Assembly (NCBI GenBank): GCA_042140185.1
Contig: CP159477.1
Location: 1,240,001 to 1,304,000, forward strand
Direction: 5' to 3'
Origin: JANSXG01 sp024743075
Lineage (GTDB): Bacteria > Planctomycetota > Phycisphaerae > Phycisphaerales > UBA1924
Length of the DNA: 64,000 nt
Position 1 is the stretch's first letter. Each line of letters begins with the position of its first letter. Under the pieces are notes generated by a model, which was given only the letters and a program-made list of their open reading frames with translations, was not told the DNA's origin and did not search any database. This document shows positions 35,826-44,344 of this stretch, piece after piece. The position numbers and the translations under genes were made by a program.

Positions 35826-36150
35826 GATCTCCGCCCGGCGACGCGTCGGGATTCGGAGAGATCGGGGACGCCAACTCGGTGGCCGCGGGGGAGGGAACCT
35901 CCGCGAGGTTGGGCTCGAAGGATGCCCGAGCCCAACCGGCAGCCACGGCAACGAGCGAGGAGGGCGCACGCGCCATGGACCCTCGCGACCGAGCCCGGCC
36001 CCGACTCTCCGGATCCCGCTGCGGACCCGGGTGACAACTCAAAGACCCACCAGAGGAGGGTCCGCGGCCTGCAACGGGCTGCACGAAACGACCCTCCACT
36101 TTGCCTGTCCCCCGGGCGGACCCACCACCGCCCGGGGGATTTGTCATTTT
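35826..36150 (+). ncRNA. Candidate structured RNA after nrdJ
   Basis: About 325 nt of non-coding, very GC-rich DNA between nrdJ and frr fold into an ordered series on the plus strand. GATCTCCG (35826-35833) pairs with the outer bases of 35854-35863. CTCG+GTGGC (35875-35883) pairs with GCCAC, a 5-nt bulge and CGAG (35942-35955), and encloses an 11-bp perfect hairpin (35907-35917 with 35927-35937). GGAGGGTC (36055-36062) pairs with 36090-36097. The series ends in the terminator at 36109-36150. RNase P, tmRNA and SRP core motifs were looked for and not seen. It could be a separate RNA or a long structured nrdJ 3' end. Confidence 0.45.
36109..36150 (+). terminator. Intrinsic terminator, plus strand
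   Basis: CCCCCGGGCGG (36109-36119) pairs perfectly over 11 bp with CCGCCCGGGGG (36128-36138), with a 8-nt loop, followed by ATTTGTCATTTT. It ends the nrdJ transcript or the candidate RNA before the convergent frr operon. Confidence 0.75.
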
Positions 36151-36176
36151 GAACGGGCGGTTGATCCCGGTCAATG

Positions 36177-36201
36177 AAAAAGGCGACCGATCGGTCGCCT
36201 T
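36177..36201 (-). terminator. Intrinsic terminator of pyrH-frr
   Basis: A 22-bp perfect palindrome (36180-36201, arms AAGGCGACCGA/TCGGTCGCCTT) with a run of A at 36177-36181, which is a T tail on the minus strand. It lies 25 nt past the frr stop codon. Confidence 0.85.
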
Positions 36202-36225
36202 GCTGGTTCATCTGCGGTTGTGGGT

Positions 36226-36792
36226 TCAGACGTGGGAGATGTCCTCGGTCTTTTTGGCGACCGCTTCGTCGATCTCGGCCTCATACTTCTTGAGCAACTC
36301 CTGAATCTCGTCCTTCAGCGTCTTGATCTCGTCTTCGGGAATACCGGCCGACTTGTCCTTGCCGAGGGTTTCGGCGTGCTTGTTGGCATCACGACGGGCG
36401 TTTCGGCAGGCGACCTTGGCTTCCTCGCCGAGTTTCTTCACCTGCCCGATGAGCTGCTTGCGCCGGTCGCCGGAGAGCGGCGGGACGTTGACCCGGATCA
36501 CCTTGCCATCAACGGACGGGTTCAGACCGAGGTTGGCGTTCTCGATGGCTTTCTTGATCTCGCCTACGGACTGGGGATCGAACGGCTGGATGACGATCTG
36601 GGTCGCTTCTGGAACGCTGAGCGCGGCCAGCGACTTGAGGTCCGTGCTGGATCCGTAGTAGTCGACCTTGATGAACTCGAGCATGGCGGTTGAGGCGCGA
36701 CCGGTGCGGATGCCCTTGAGCTCGCTGCGGAGATAGTCGACCGGCTTGGTCATGTGAATTTCGGCATCTTTGAGAATGCTGTCCGGCGTCAT
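36226..36792 (-). CDS. frr: Ribosome recycling factor
   Basis: RRF splits the post-termination ribosome together with EF-G. The 188-residue length matches the family (185). It is almost all helical, with LRSELKGIRTGRASTAMLEFIKVDYYG, IQPFDPQSVGEIKKAIENANLG-type hinge region, and PLSGDRRKQLIGQVKKLGEEAKVACRNARRDANK as the classical signature. ATG 36792 has AGGAG at the right distance; the longer frame upstream has no family match. It follows pyrH by 100 nt, the common bacterial order pyrH-frr; tsf and rpsB, often upstream, are absent. A strong terminator follows. Confidence 0.97.
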   Translation of the reverse strand: MTPDSILKDAEIHMTKPVDYLRSELKGIRTGRASTAMLEFIKVDYYGSSTDLKSLAALSVPEATQIVIQPFDPQSVGEIKKAIENANLGLNPSVDGKVIRVNVPPLSGDRRKQLIGQVKKLGEEAKVACRNARRDANKHAETLGKDKSAGIPEDEIKTLKDEIQELLKKYEAEIDEAVAKKTEDISHV

Positions 36793-36892
36793 CGGGTACT
36801 CCTGCGGCGGGCATCGCCGTCTGTCGTGAATCTGGTCCGGCAAGAATACGGGAATCAAGGCGGGTTTGCCCGGTTTCGGGCCGCTCGGCACC

Positions 36893-37627
36893 CTATTTCG
36901 AGGCGGTGACGCGGGTTCCTACGGAGGAGTCGCCGCGGAGCACCCGGTCGAGGCTGCCTTCGGCGTTGAAGTTGAACACGACAAGGTCGATGTCGTGCTC
37001 CTCGCAGAGCGTGAGGGCAGTCATATCGGTGACGCGGAGTTTGCGGGCGACTGCGTCGGCGAGCGGGATCGATTCAAAGCGTTCGGCGTTCGGATCGATC
37101 TTCGGGTCAGCGGAGTACACGCCGTCGACCTTGGTGGCTTTGAGGATGGCGTCGCAGCCGAGCTGGGCGGCGCGGAGTGCCGAGCCGGTGTCGGTGGTGA
37201 AGAACGGCTGGCCGGTGCCTGCGGCGAGCACGACGACCGAGCCATGGCTGAGGGCGTTTTCGGCCTGGACAGTGCTGTAGAGCGGGGCCATGCCGCGGAC
37301 TTCGGCGGCGCTCAGCAGGATCGCCGGAGCGCCCGCTTCCCTGATGGCGTGCGTGAGCGCGACGCCGTTGATGATGGTTCCGAGCATGCCCATCTGGTCG
37401 GCGGATTCGCGGCTGATGAGCCCGGCGTCGGCGAGCGCGGCACCGCGGACGATGTTCCCGCCCCCCGGAACAACAGCGATCTGCATTCCGGCCTGGGCTG
37501 ACCTGGCAATCGCTTTGGCGGTCGAGCGGAGTGCGGCGGGGTTGATACCGAGTTCGCCCTCCCCGGATATCGCTTCGCCGGAGAGTTTCAGCAGGACGCG
37601 CTGGTAGCGAAACGGTTGGTCGGACAT
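36893..37627 (-). CDS. pyrH: UMP kinase
   Basis: PyrH phosphorylates UMP to UDP in pyrimidine synthesis and is a hexamer of the amino acid kinase fold. The 244-residue length is standard (about 240). Signatures: RVLLKLSGEAISG at the ATP loop, VVPGGGNIVRG, DQMGMLGTIINGVAL at the UMP site, GTGQPFFTTDTGSALRA, and KATKVDGVYSADP. ATG 37627 is chosen because the preceding frame has no match to the family. The gene is followed by frr on the same transcript. No other pyr gene is in the window. Confidence 0.97.
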   Translation of the reverse strand: MSDQPFRYQRVLLKLSGEAISGEGELGINPAALRSTAKAIARSAQAGMQIAVVPGGGNIVRGAALADAGLISRESADQMGMLGTIINGVALTHAIREAGAPAILLSAAEVRGMAPLYSTVQAENALSHGSVVVLAAGTGQPFFTTDTGSALRAAQLGCDAILKATKVDGVYSADPKIDPNAERFESIPLADAVARKLRVTDMTALTLCEEHDIDLVVFNFNAEGSLDRVLRGDSSVGTRVTASK

Positions 37628-37833
37628 CGGTTCGTGCTCCGCTGGGGGGGTGCTCAGGGGGGTGGCGGGGATTGCAACCGCCCGCCATGGGGTCGTCAAG
37701 CCGCGAAACACCGAAATCAGTTGACCACCGGAACCTTTTGGCTCATTGGGAGTCTATATAGGGAAGCGGCGAAGTGCCGATAATACGATTGGGACGGACT
37801 CTCCCCGCCCGCTTCGAGGGAAACGATCGGTCG

Positions 37834-38823
37834 ATGCACAGCAGCGAACAATCTGGGACGCGCGGCCATCGTGAGCCGGTCGCGTCCGGCTGGGTCGAGC
37901 GGCTGTCGGATCGCATCGGCGAACGGTTTGGCTGGAGCCGTCAGACGACGCTGTTCGCGCTGTCGGCTTCGTTGTTCGCGCACATGCTTTTGCTGCTCGT
38001 GGCCGCTCTGATCATCCGCCCTGCTCCGCCGGCGGCGGCATCGGACGGCAACGGCGACGTACCGCTGGCGGTCATCTCGCAGAGCGAGTTGGAGCAAACG
38101 GCCGAAGTGTCCCTGGCGAGCGAGTCGCCGACGCCGACGGATCTCGAACTCGACCGGTTGTTCGATCAGCCAGCGGTTGAGATGCCGGCGTCCTCGATCG
38201 ACTTCAGCGCTCTTGATCTGAGCGATCTTGGGGAGATCGGGGGCGCGGGGGATATCGACGAAGCGGCCGGTTCGTCGGTCTTCGAGAGCGGCTCCGGTGG
38301 CGCGGCGTCTTTCTTCGGCGTCGAGGCCGGTGGGAACCGGTTCGCGTACATCGTGGATGTGTCGGGATCGATGCAGGGGCAGCGCATCGAGGCGCTGAAG
38401 CGAGAACTGACTCGCTCCATCGTCGGGCTCCAGTCGCAATCCGAGTTCGCGATCGTGCTCTACAGCAGCAGCGCGTACCAGGTGGGCACCGGAGGCTGGC
38501 GCGACGCGACCGACCAGAGCAAGCGCAACGCGCGATCTGAGATCGCAAACATCCGTGCGGGCGGCACGACCATCCCTCTCCCGGCGTTTGAGTTACTGTT
38601 CGAATTGCGTCCGAGGCCCGATGCGATCTATTTCATGACCGACGGCGCGTTTGTGAATCCTGAGGCGATAGCCGCGGAGATCGCACGGCTCAATCGATCA
38701 ACGGGGCGCGTCGTGCCGATCCATTGCATCACTTTCATCGAGCGGGAGGCGGAGGAGACGATGAAGGAGATCGCCCGCCAATCCGGCGGCAGTTACACCC
38801 ATGTCACCGGGGCTGGGCCGTGA
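37834..38823 (+). CDS. TonB-type anchor fused to periplasmic vWA domain
   Basis: A 329-residue single-pass protein. Residues 39-61 form one membrane helix, LFALSASLFAHMLLLLVAAL, containing SxxxH (Ser46, His50), the motif that couples TonB and TolA to their ExbB/ExbD or TolQ/TolR motors. A Pro/Asp/Glu-rich linker (62-160) leads to a von Willebrand A domain with the metal site D175-S177-S179 (YIVDVSGSM), a later Thr in AGGTTIP and Asp in FMTDGAF. No TonB C-terminal domain is present. ATG 37834 is preferred over GTG 37774, whose extra codons (ATA ATA) look non-coding. The next gene starts inside its stop codon. A motor-driven vWA protein is the inference. Confidence 0.85.
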   Translation: MHSSEQSGTRGHREPVASGWVERLSDRIGERFGWSRQTTLFALSASLFAHMLLLLVAALIIRPAPPAAASDGNGDVPLAVISQSELEQTAEVSLASESPTPTDLELDRLFDQPAVEMPASSIDFSALDLSDLGEIGGAGDIDEAAGSSVFESGSGGAASFFGVEAGGNRFAYIVDVSGSMQGQRIEALKRELTRSIVGLQSQSEFAIVLYSSSAYQVGTGGWRDATDQSKRNARSEIANIRAGGTTIPLPAFELLFELRPRPDAIYFMTDGAFVNPEAIAAEIARLNRSTGRVVPIHCITFIEREAEETMKEIARQSGGSYTHVTGAGP

Positions 38824-39881
38824 GTCGCCTCACCGTCGTTCTGGTTTCCCTGTGTGTGATCGGCTGCGCGTCCGCGGCGGAGATTGTGCTGCGCAACGGC
38901 CAGGTCGTCGATGCGCCGGTCGAAACAGTGGCTTTCGATGGGGTCGCTATCGGCGGCGACGCCCCCCGGACACTCGGTTGGGATCTCGTGTACTTCGCGC
39001 GCGGAGAGGGGGAATCGGATATCGCTCTCTACTCGGAGTTTTCCGATGTGGTCTGGCGAGCGAAATCCCGCCTTCAGCGTGGCGACTTCCGCCTCGCGGG
39101 GCCGCTGTTCGAAGAACTCTTCGAGCAGCAGAAAACGAATGGAATCTCCGGGCCGACGGGGCTCCTGATCGCCGAGGGGACCCTGCGTTGCCGCGTTGCA
39201 TCCGGGCGTCACACCGACGCGATCGAGGCATGGTCCGTCGCGCTGGACATCCGCGGAACCGGGCAGCGGCAATCCGGAGAGTCAGCGGTGGCCGGCCTGA
39301 TCGATGCCGAGACCGGTCTGGTACCGAATCTCCCGCCGGTTTGGCTCGACGATTCGGTCGACGCACGCCGGTTTGGTGAGGGATCCGTTGATGCGGTGGA
39401 AGGCGATGGCTCGCTGATTGCACTCTATCGGTTGGCAGCACGGCGCAGCGCAGCGTCGTTACCCGATGAGGGGAGCGTGCCGCGAGGCCGCGACGCCGGA
39501 GCGCAACTCGTCGCGCAGATGCTCCGGGCCACAGGGTCTGAAGACGACGCTCGCGCGACGGCACGCGCGCAGCTTCTCGACCTCACCGAGTCGGCTTCCG
39601 GTTCATGGAAAGAGGCTTGGGCTCGCATCGCGATCGGGAGATCGCTGCTCATGGAGACGGACGAACGCGAGCGAGACGCCGGAGTGCTCCACTTGCTGCA
39701 CCTGCCGGCCCGGTTCGCCCGGTCCCAGCCTCACCTCGCGGCGGTCGCGCTCGCCGAAGTGGGACGCGAGGTACACGCTCGCGGGAACATCCAACTTTTC
39801 GAACTCGTACGGAACGAACTGCGGACGCGATATCCGGAACACGAAGCGAACGCCTGGCTCGACGCCGTCGTTGCCAACTGA
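38820..39881 (+). CDS. Exported protein of the ExbBD operon, unknown
   Basis: A 353-residue protein starting at GTG 38820, whose last two bases lie in the previous stop codon. The N-terminus VVLVSLCVIGCASAAE is a signal sequence; VIGC fits a lipobox, so it may be a lipoprotein, or it may be cut after ASA. The mature start EIVLRNGQVVDAPVETVAFDGV looks like a small beta domain, and the rest is mostly Ala/Arg-rich helices, probably a solenoid of helical repeats (for example RAKSRLQRGDFRLAGPLFEELF). I do not recognise the family. Its place between the vWA protein and ExbB suggests it works in the envelope with them. Confidence 0.75.
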   Translation: MSRLTVVLVSLCVIGCASAAEIVLRNGQVVDAPVETVAFDGVAIGGDAPRTLGWDLVYFARGEGESDIALYSEFSDVVWRAKSRLQRGDFRLAGPLFEELFEQQKTNGISGPTGLLIAEGTLRCRVASGRHTDAIEAWSVALDIRGTGQRQSGESAVAGLIDAETGLVPNLPPVWLDDSVDARRFGEGSVDAVEGDGSLIALYRLAARRSAASLPDEGSVPRGRDAGAQLVAQMLRATGSEDDARATARAQLLDLTESASGSWKEAWARIAIGRSLLMETDERERDAGVLHLLHLPARFARSQPHLAAVALAEVGREVHARGNIQLFELVRNELRTRYPEHEANAWLDAVVAN

Positions 39882-39890
39882 AGGGACACC

Positions 39891-40696
39891 ATGCGGAATC
39901 TGTTCGATATCTCCACGCAGTTGGCACAGCTGCTGGCGCAGCGCCGGACTCTGCGGCGCAGGACGGCGGCGGAACAGCGCTCGGGTTCCTGGGGGCCGGC
40001 GGGACGATTGGGGTCGTAATCATCCTTTTGTCCTTCGGCGCGCTGGCTTTGCTGATCCTCCACCTGTTGCGCATCTGCGCCTCGGCACTTGCTCCGCAGT
40101 ACGTTGTTGATGACCTGACGGATCTTCTCCGCTCACGGCGCATCGACGAGGCGATCGCGTATTGCCGCGACGAGCAGAACGAGTGTTTGCTCGCGGAGGT
40201 CATGGACGCCGGCCTGACGAGGTACCGTCGCTCGCCGTTCGGAGCACTCGAGTTGAAGGCTGCTCTCGAGGAGGCCGGGCAGTCACAGATCTCGCGTCTG
40301 TCGCGATCGCTGGATGCCCTCGCGCTCATCGCTTCCATAGCGCCGATGCTGGGGTTGCTGGGTACGGTTGTGGGCATCAACGGGGCGTTCGGCACGATTT
40401 CGAGCGCGCAGGGGTTCGCCCGACCCGACCAACTCGCCGGTGACATCTCCCTTGCCTTGGTGACGACGATTATGGGGCTGACGCTGGCCATACCAACAAC
40501 CTCGGCGGTCACCTACTTCCGCAATCGGATCGAGAAGATCGCCGCGGACATCGCGTCCACTGTCGATGAGCTCGCGCTGTACGTCGAGATACCTCCTCAG
40601 CGCGTCGGCGCAAAGCCTCAAACGGCGGCCGAGCCGCCGGCGCGTCCCGAGACGCCGCAACCGGCACCTCGCCCCGCCTCCCCCACGAACCAATGA
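39891..40696 (+). CDS. exbB: ExbB/TolQ-family proton channel subunit, frameshifted early
   Basis: ExbB-family proteins form the pentameric stator that uses proton flow to move a TonB-like partner. The start ATG 39891 has AAGGGA 4 nt upstream, and after about 17 codons the frame breaks: one missing base near 39940 joins LAQLLAQ to APDSAAQDGGG. The corrected protein has about 268 residues and three membrane helices: VVIILLSFGALALLILHLL, the LALIASIAPMLGLLGTVVGI region with the family motif, and ISLALVTTIMGLTLAIPTTSA. A Pro-rich tail follows. In the second frame no start codon is available, so the early break is best read as a lesion or error. The partners are the two ExbD genes downstream. Confidence 0.85.
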
Positions 40697-40708
40697 CCCG
40701 GTAGACCG

Positions 40709-41143
40709 TTGAAGTTCATCCGCGACGACAACTCGGAACGAGTCGGGCTTCCCGACATCACGTCGATGATCGATGTGGTGTTCCTTCTCATCATTTTCTT
40801 TCTGACGACTTCCTCGTTGGTGCAAATGACGCGCGTGCCCCTCGATCTCCCGGAGGAGAAGGGGCAGTCGATTGAAGAGAACGAGTCGCCGGGTCTCGTG
40901 ATCAATATCGAGGCGGACGGCCGAATCGTGGTCGACAGCGTGGAGGCGGATGTCGCCCGTGTGCTCTCGATGGTCGGAGTCGAGATCGAGCGTGCGGGCG
41001 GAGTGGATGACCTCGACGTGCTGCTGCGCGCGGATCGCGCTGCGTCGCTGGCCCGTGTCAATGAAATCGCCCAGGGGATGATCGACCTTGGCGTAAAGTC
41101 TTGGCGTCTTGCGACGCGGGTACCGGCGGGGGGCGGTTCCTGA
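40709..41143 (+). CDS. exbD: ExbD/TolR-family protein 1
   Basis: A 144-residue single-pass protein starting at TTG 40709. The membrane helix ITSMIDVVFLLIIFFLTTSS carries Asp22, the protonatable residue that corresponds to Asp25 of E. coli ExbD. The periplasmic domain is the small ExbD fold (LVINIEADGRIVVDSV, then VLLRADRAASLARVNEI). Its TGA overlaps the ATG of the second ExbD gene (TGATG), so the two are probably translated together. Compared with the next protein it has an acidic stretch PEEKGQSIEENESPG after the helix. Confidence 0.92.
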   Translation: MKFIRDDNSERVGLPDITSMIDVVFLLIIFFLTTSSLVQMTRVPLDLPEEKGQSIEENESPGLVINIEADGRIVVDSVEADVARVLSMVGVEIERAGGVDDLDVLLRADRAASLARVNEIAQGMIDLGVKSWRLATRVPAGGGS

Positions 41144-41565
41144 TGGCTCGCTACCTGCTCAAGAAGTCGAAGCGCAGCCGCCTTCCGTCGCCGCTGCAGA
41201 TCACTCCGATGATCGACGTGATCTTTCTGCTGCTCATCTACTTTCTTCTGTCGACCAGTTACACGCCCCCGGAGGCGGAACTAGCACCGGCGCTGCAGGC
41301 CGAGCAGGTCGAGGGAGGCAGGTCAGCGGACCTGCAGCCCCAGATCGTTCGCGTGGACCTCTTCGGCGGCGAACCCGGATTCCGTCTCGCCGAGCAAGTG
41401 TTTCGCGATGCTGAGACCCTTCGCGGCGTGTTGGCCGACTTGCCGAAAGAGGGCGGCGTCTTCATCGAGGGAGCCGACGCTGTGAGTGTCCGGTGGGCCG
41501 CCGCGGCGATCCAGGCCGGGCGAGATGCCGGGTTCGAGAAAGTGACGTATGTCCCGAGCCGCTGA
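41143..41565 (+). CDS. exbD: ExbD/TolR-family protein 2
   Basis: A 140-residue second ExbD, clearly diverged from its neighbour. The membrane helix ITPMIDVIFLLLIYFLLSTS holds Asp25, at the same number as in E. coli ExbD, and a strongly basic N-terminus (LLKKSKRSR) faces the cytoplasm. The periplasmic part (VRVDLFGGEPGFRLAEQVFRD ... AVSVRWAAAAIQAGRDAG) is a shortened ExbD fold. Two non-identical ExbDs beside one ExbB suggest a heterodimer in the channel pore. The next gene starts 17 nt before this one ends. Confidence 0.92.
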   Translation: MARYLLKKSKRSRLPSPLQITPMIDVIFLLLIYFLLSTSYTPPEAELAPALQAEQVEGGRSADLQPQIVRVDLFGGEPGFRLAEQVFRDAETLRGVLADLPKEGGVFIEGADAVSVRWAAAAIQAGRDAGFEKVTYVPSR

Positions 41566-44344
41566 ATCGACATCCAGAAACCGATTCGCTTCGCTAAACG
41601 CCGCTCTGTTGGCAATAGCCTTGTTGTGGGCAGCCCCGGCTCCCGCGCGTCCCGCATGGCAGGACGGCGCCGAGGACGTGACAGACGAGCCGGCCGACCG
41701 GCTCGAAGCGTATCTGCTGGATCGTGGAATGCTCGAGTTGCTCGTCTGGCAGCTGGAGCAGCGGCTCGCGTCGGAACGCACATCCCGGGCACGGACGGAT
41801 GTCGCCGAACGGCTCGCATCCGTTTACGCGCGCTCGCTCTCTGATGCTTCTGGCGCAGCGGAACAACGCCGCTGGGAATCCGCGGCGGCGCAGTTGCTGC
41901 AGGATGTGCCGGAGGCGAACACCATCGAGCTGCGCCTCAGCCTTGCTCGTGCGGCGTACACCAGGGTCGAGAGTGTTGCCGAGCGCTTTGACCTCCGCAT
42001 GATCGACGAGCCGGAACGGATCGATGCGATCGCGCGTTTGACGGACCTGAAATCACGCTTCGCGTCGATCGGCGCGGACGCCGACAGGCGCGTGCGCGAA
42101 CTTGAACGCGAAGAAGAGCGAGCGCCGAGGCTGGAATCGTCGTGGCTCGCCGAAGCACTGGGACAGGCCCGGCGACAGCGTTCCATGGCGTACTACCTCG
42201 CGGGTTGGTCGTCGTACTTTCTCGGGAAACTGGCCGATAACGCGACCGCTCCGGCCGGCGATGCATTGCAATACTTCGGTTGGCTTCTGGGAGCAGACCG
42301 CGGCGACGAAGCGACGCTCGCGGCGGTACCCCTCGCGTCGCTGCGCTACGAGCACGTCGCCAGAGCCGCGGTCGCCGCGGCGAGTTGCTACGCGCTCCGG
42401 GGTCAGACCGCCACGGCGGAGGAGTGGCTATCCACGATCGAAGCCGCGGAGGGTGTTCCGGACGCTGTTCGTTCGCAGGTCTTCGCTCGTCGCATGGTGA
42501 TTCGAGCGGAGGCGGACGACTGGGCCGGGGTTGCCTCGCTCGTGTCGGATCGGCGCGGGACGGAACCCTTGTCGCAGCAGAAAACCGGCTACCAGTCCGC
42601 GATGCCGCTGAGTGTGCCGAACGCCCGCCTCCTCGCGGTTCAGACCTTTGAGACGATCGCCCGATTCGACAGCGGGGCGTACCGGGATTGGCGGATCGCG
42701 CGGTTGAGAGACATCGCGCTGGGTGACCTTGTCGTGCAAGGGCAGCTCGGTCATGTAATCGATCTCGCGAGTCGCTACAGCACCGAACGATTTGGCGACG
42801 AGAGCTTTGTCTCGTTGTACGTCCGCGGCCTCGCGCTCTACCAGGACGCACGCGACAGGCAGACAGAGACCGATGCGCCGACCGACGACGGTGTTCTCGC
42901 GGGTCAGTATCGCGACGCGGCCCAACTGTTTGTGCACGCCCTCAAAGCACTCGACGCCGATCAGTTTGAGTCCGCCCGGGCGAATACGCTCCTGCTGATC
43001 GGATTATCCCAGTTCTACGGCGGCCGGCCGGTGGGCGACGGGACGAGCGTCTTTGCGGACGCGGTGGATAGCCTCGAGCGTGCGGCGTCGGAGTTCGCCG
43101 ATGCAGAACGCGGTGCCGACGCGCTCTGGATGGCAATCAGAGCAATCGACGCCCAGACGGATCTCCGAGGCGATGATGACGCCGCGCTGACAGAGCGACG
43201 AGAGGCGCTCATCGGTCGATTCCTCCGAGAGTACCCCAGCGATGAGAAGGCCGCGGCGCTCATCATCCGGCTTGCTGAGTCCGAGAGCATCCCGGCTCAG
43301 GAGCGATTGCGTCTGCTTCGCGAAGTGCCGGACACCAATCCGCTTCGAGAGTCAGCCCTGCGGTACGCCGCGTCTCTCGCATATGAAGTGTTCCGGTCTG
43401 CCACGGAGGACGAACGCGATTTCGCGGCCACTCAGTTCGGTCAGATCGCGGAACCTCTCATCGCCATCGATCAGCAGCGGGGGGCGAGCGGCGACGCGAC
43501 TGCGCAGCGGGCTGCGGTAGCGCGGGCGCGCCAGGTCGCCGAAGCGATCCTATCGATGCGCGTGCCGGACCTGGCACGGGCAGAGCGCGTCGTCGAGGCC
43601 CTTCGACAGATGCTTCGCGACGAGTTCGCCGGTGCGCGTCAAGCGGAGGACGAGATCCTCTTTCGAGCGGCACAACTCGCCCTCGTCCGAGGTGATCACC
43701 AGGGCGCCGAGCAGATTGTAGACCGGCTCCGCGAGCGTGGCGGGGAGTACGCCGACTCGTCGGTCCGAGTGTTCTACCGCGATGCTGCGCTGGCTTTCGA
43801 GCGCGCGGTACAAGGAAGTGCCGCGGAGAGCGAGGTTGTTGCTGCGGGAGAGCGCCTGCTGAGCGTCGGGCAGGAACTGCTTGAGCAGATCACGAACGCC
43901 GATTCTGAGCAGGCTGCGGCTTTGGAGATCGGGATTCGCGTTCGCATCGCGGATGCGGCAAAGCGACTGTTCGAGATTCAGAACGATTCCGCGATGCTGC
44001 GCCTCGGCTTCAGCCAGTTCTCGAAGGTGCTCGACGCTCAGCCGCGAAACGTCGATGCGCTGCGCGGGGTCGCCGAACTCGGCGTTGAAGCCGGAGAGCC
44101 GGAGCGTGCGCTCGACGCTTGGCGCGTGCTGCTGACCGGCCAACGCGCCGGGTCCGAGCAGTGGTTCGAAGCGCGGACGAAGCACCTTGAAGTACTTGCT
44201 GTCGTCGATGCCGAACGGGCCCGAGCCGTGCTGGGCCAGCACGCCGTGCTCTACCCGGAGCTTGGGCCGGAACCATACCGAACGCGGCTGCTTTCGCTCG
44301 CGGAGCAACTCGGAGTCGTGATCACATCGGAGGATTCCGATTGA
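41549..44344 (+). CDS. Large exported helical-repeat (TPR-like) protein
   Basis: A 931-residue protein. The first 35 residues are a signal peptide (ALLAIALLWAAPAPARP). The rest is almost entirely amphipathic helices with the A-x-x-A/Y-x-x-G spacing of tetratricopeptide-type repeats, for example RGLALYQDARDRQTE, AQLALVRGDHQGAEQIVDRL and LRGVAELGVEAGEPERALDAW near the end. It is likely a periplasmic scaffold for protein contacts. ATG 41549 overlaps the end of the second ExbD gene, and the stop overlaps the TTG of the next gene (TTGA). I do not know a named family for it; homologues would be expected beside vWA-ExbBD genes. Confidence 0.85.
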   Translation: MSRAAESTSRNRFASLNAALLAIALLWAAPAPARPAWQDGAEDVTDEPADRLEAYLLDRGMLELLVWQLEQRLASERTSRARTDVAERLASVYARSLSDASGAAEQRRWESAAAQLLQDVPEANTIELRLSLARAAYTRVESVAERFDLRMIDEPERIDAIARLTDLKSRFASIGADADRRVRELEREEERAPRLESSWLAEALGQARRQRSMAYYLAGWSSYFLGKLADNATAPAGDALQYFGWLLGADRGDEATLAAVPLASLRYEHVARAAVAAASCYALRGQTATAEEWLSTIEAAEGVPDAVRSQVFARRMVIRAEADDWAGVASLVSDRRGTEPLSQQKTGYQSAMPLSVPNARLLAVQTFETIARFDSGAYRDWRIARLRDIALGDLVVQGQLGHVIDLASRYSTERFGDESFVSLYVRGLALYQDARDRQTETDAPTDDGVLAGQYRDAAQLFVHALKALDADQFESARANTLLLIGLSQFYGGRPVGDGTSVFADAVDSLERAASEFADAERGADALWMAIRAIDAQTDLRGDDDAALTERREALIGRFLREYPSDEKAAALIIRLAESESIPAQERLRLLREVPDTNPLRESALRYAASLAYEVFRSATEDERDFAATQFGQIAEPLIAIDQQRGASGDATAQRAAVARARQVAEAILSMRVPDLARAERVVEALRQMLRDEFAGARQAEDEILFRAAQLALVRGDHQGAEQIVDRLRERGGEYADSSVRVFYRDAALAFERAVQGSAAESEVVAAGERLLSVGQELLEQITNADSEQAAALEIGIRVRIADAAKRLFEIQNDSAMLRLGFSQFSKVLDAQPRNVDALRGVAELGVEAGEPERALDAWRVLLTGQRAGSEQWFEARTKHLEVLAVVDAERARAVLGQHAVLYPELGPEPYRTRLLSLAEQLGVVITSEDSD

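Noticed and set aside
35752..36174. A minus-strand frame in the nrdJ-frr gap.
   Set aside because: Gly/Ser/Arg-rich low-complexity translation of the GC-rich structured stretch; no start context.
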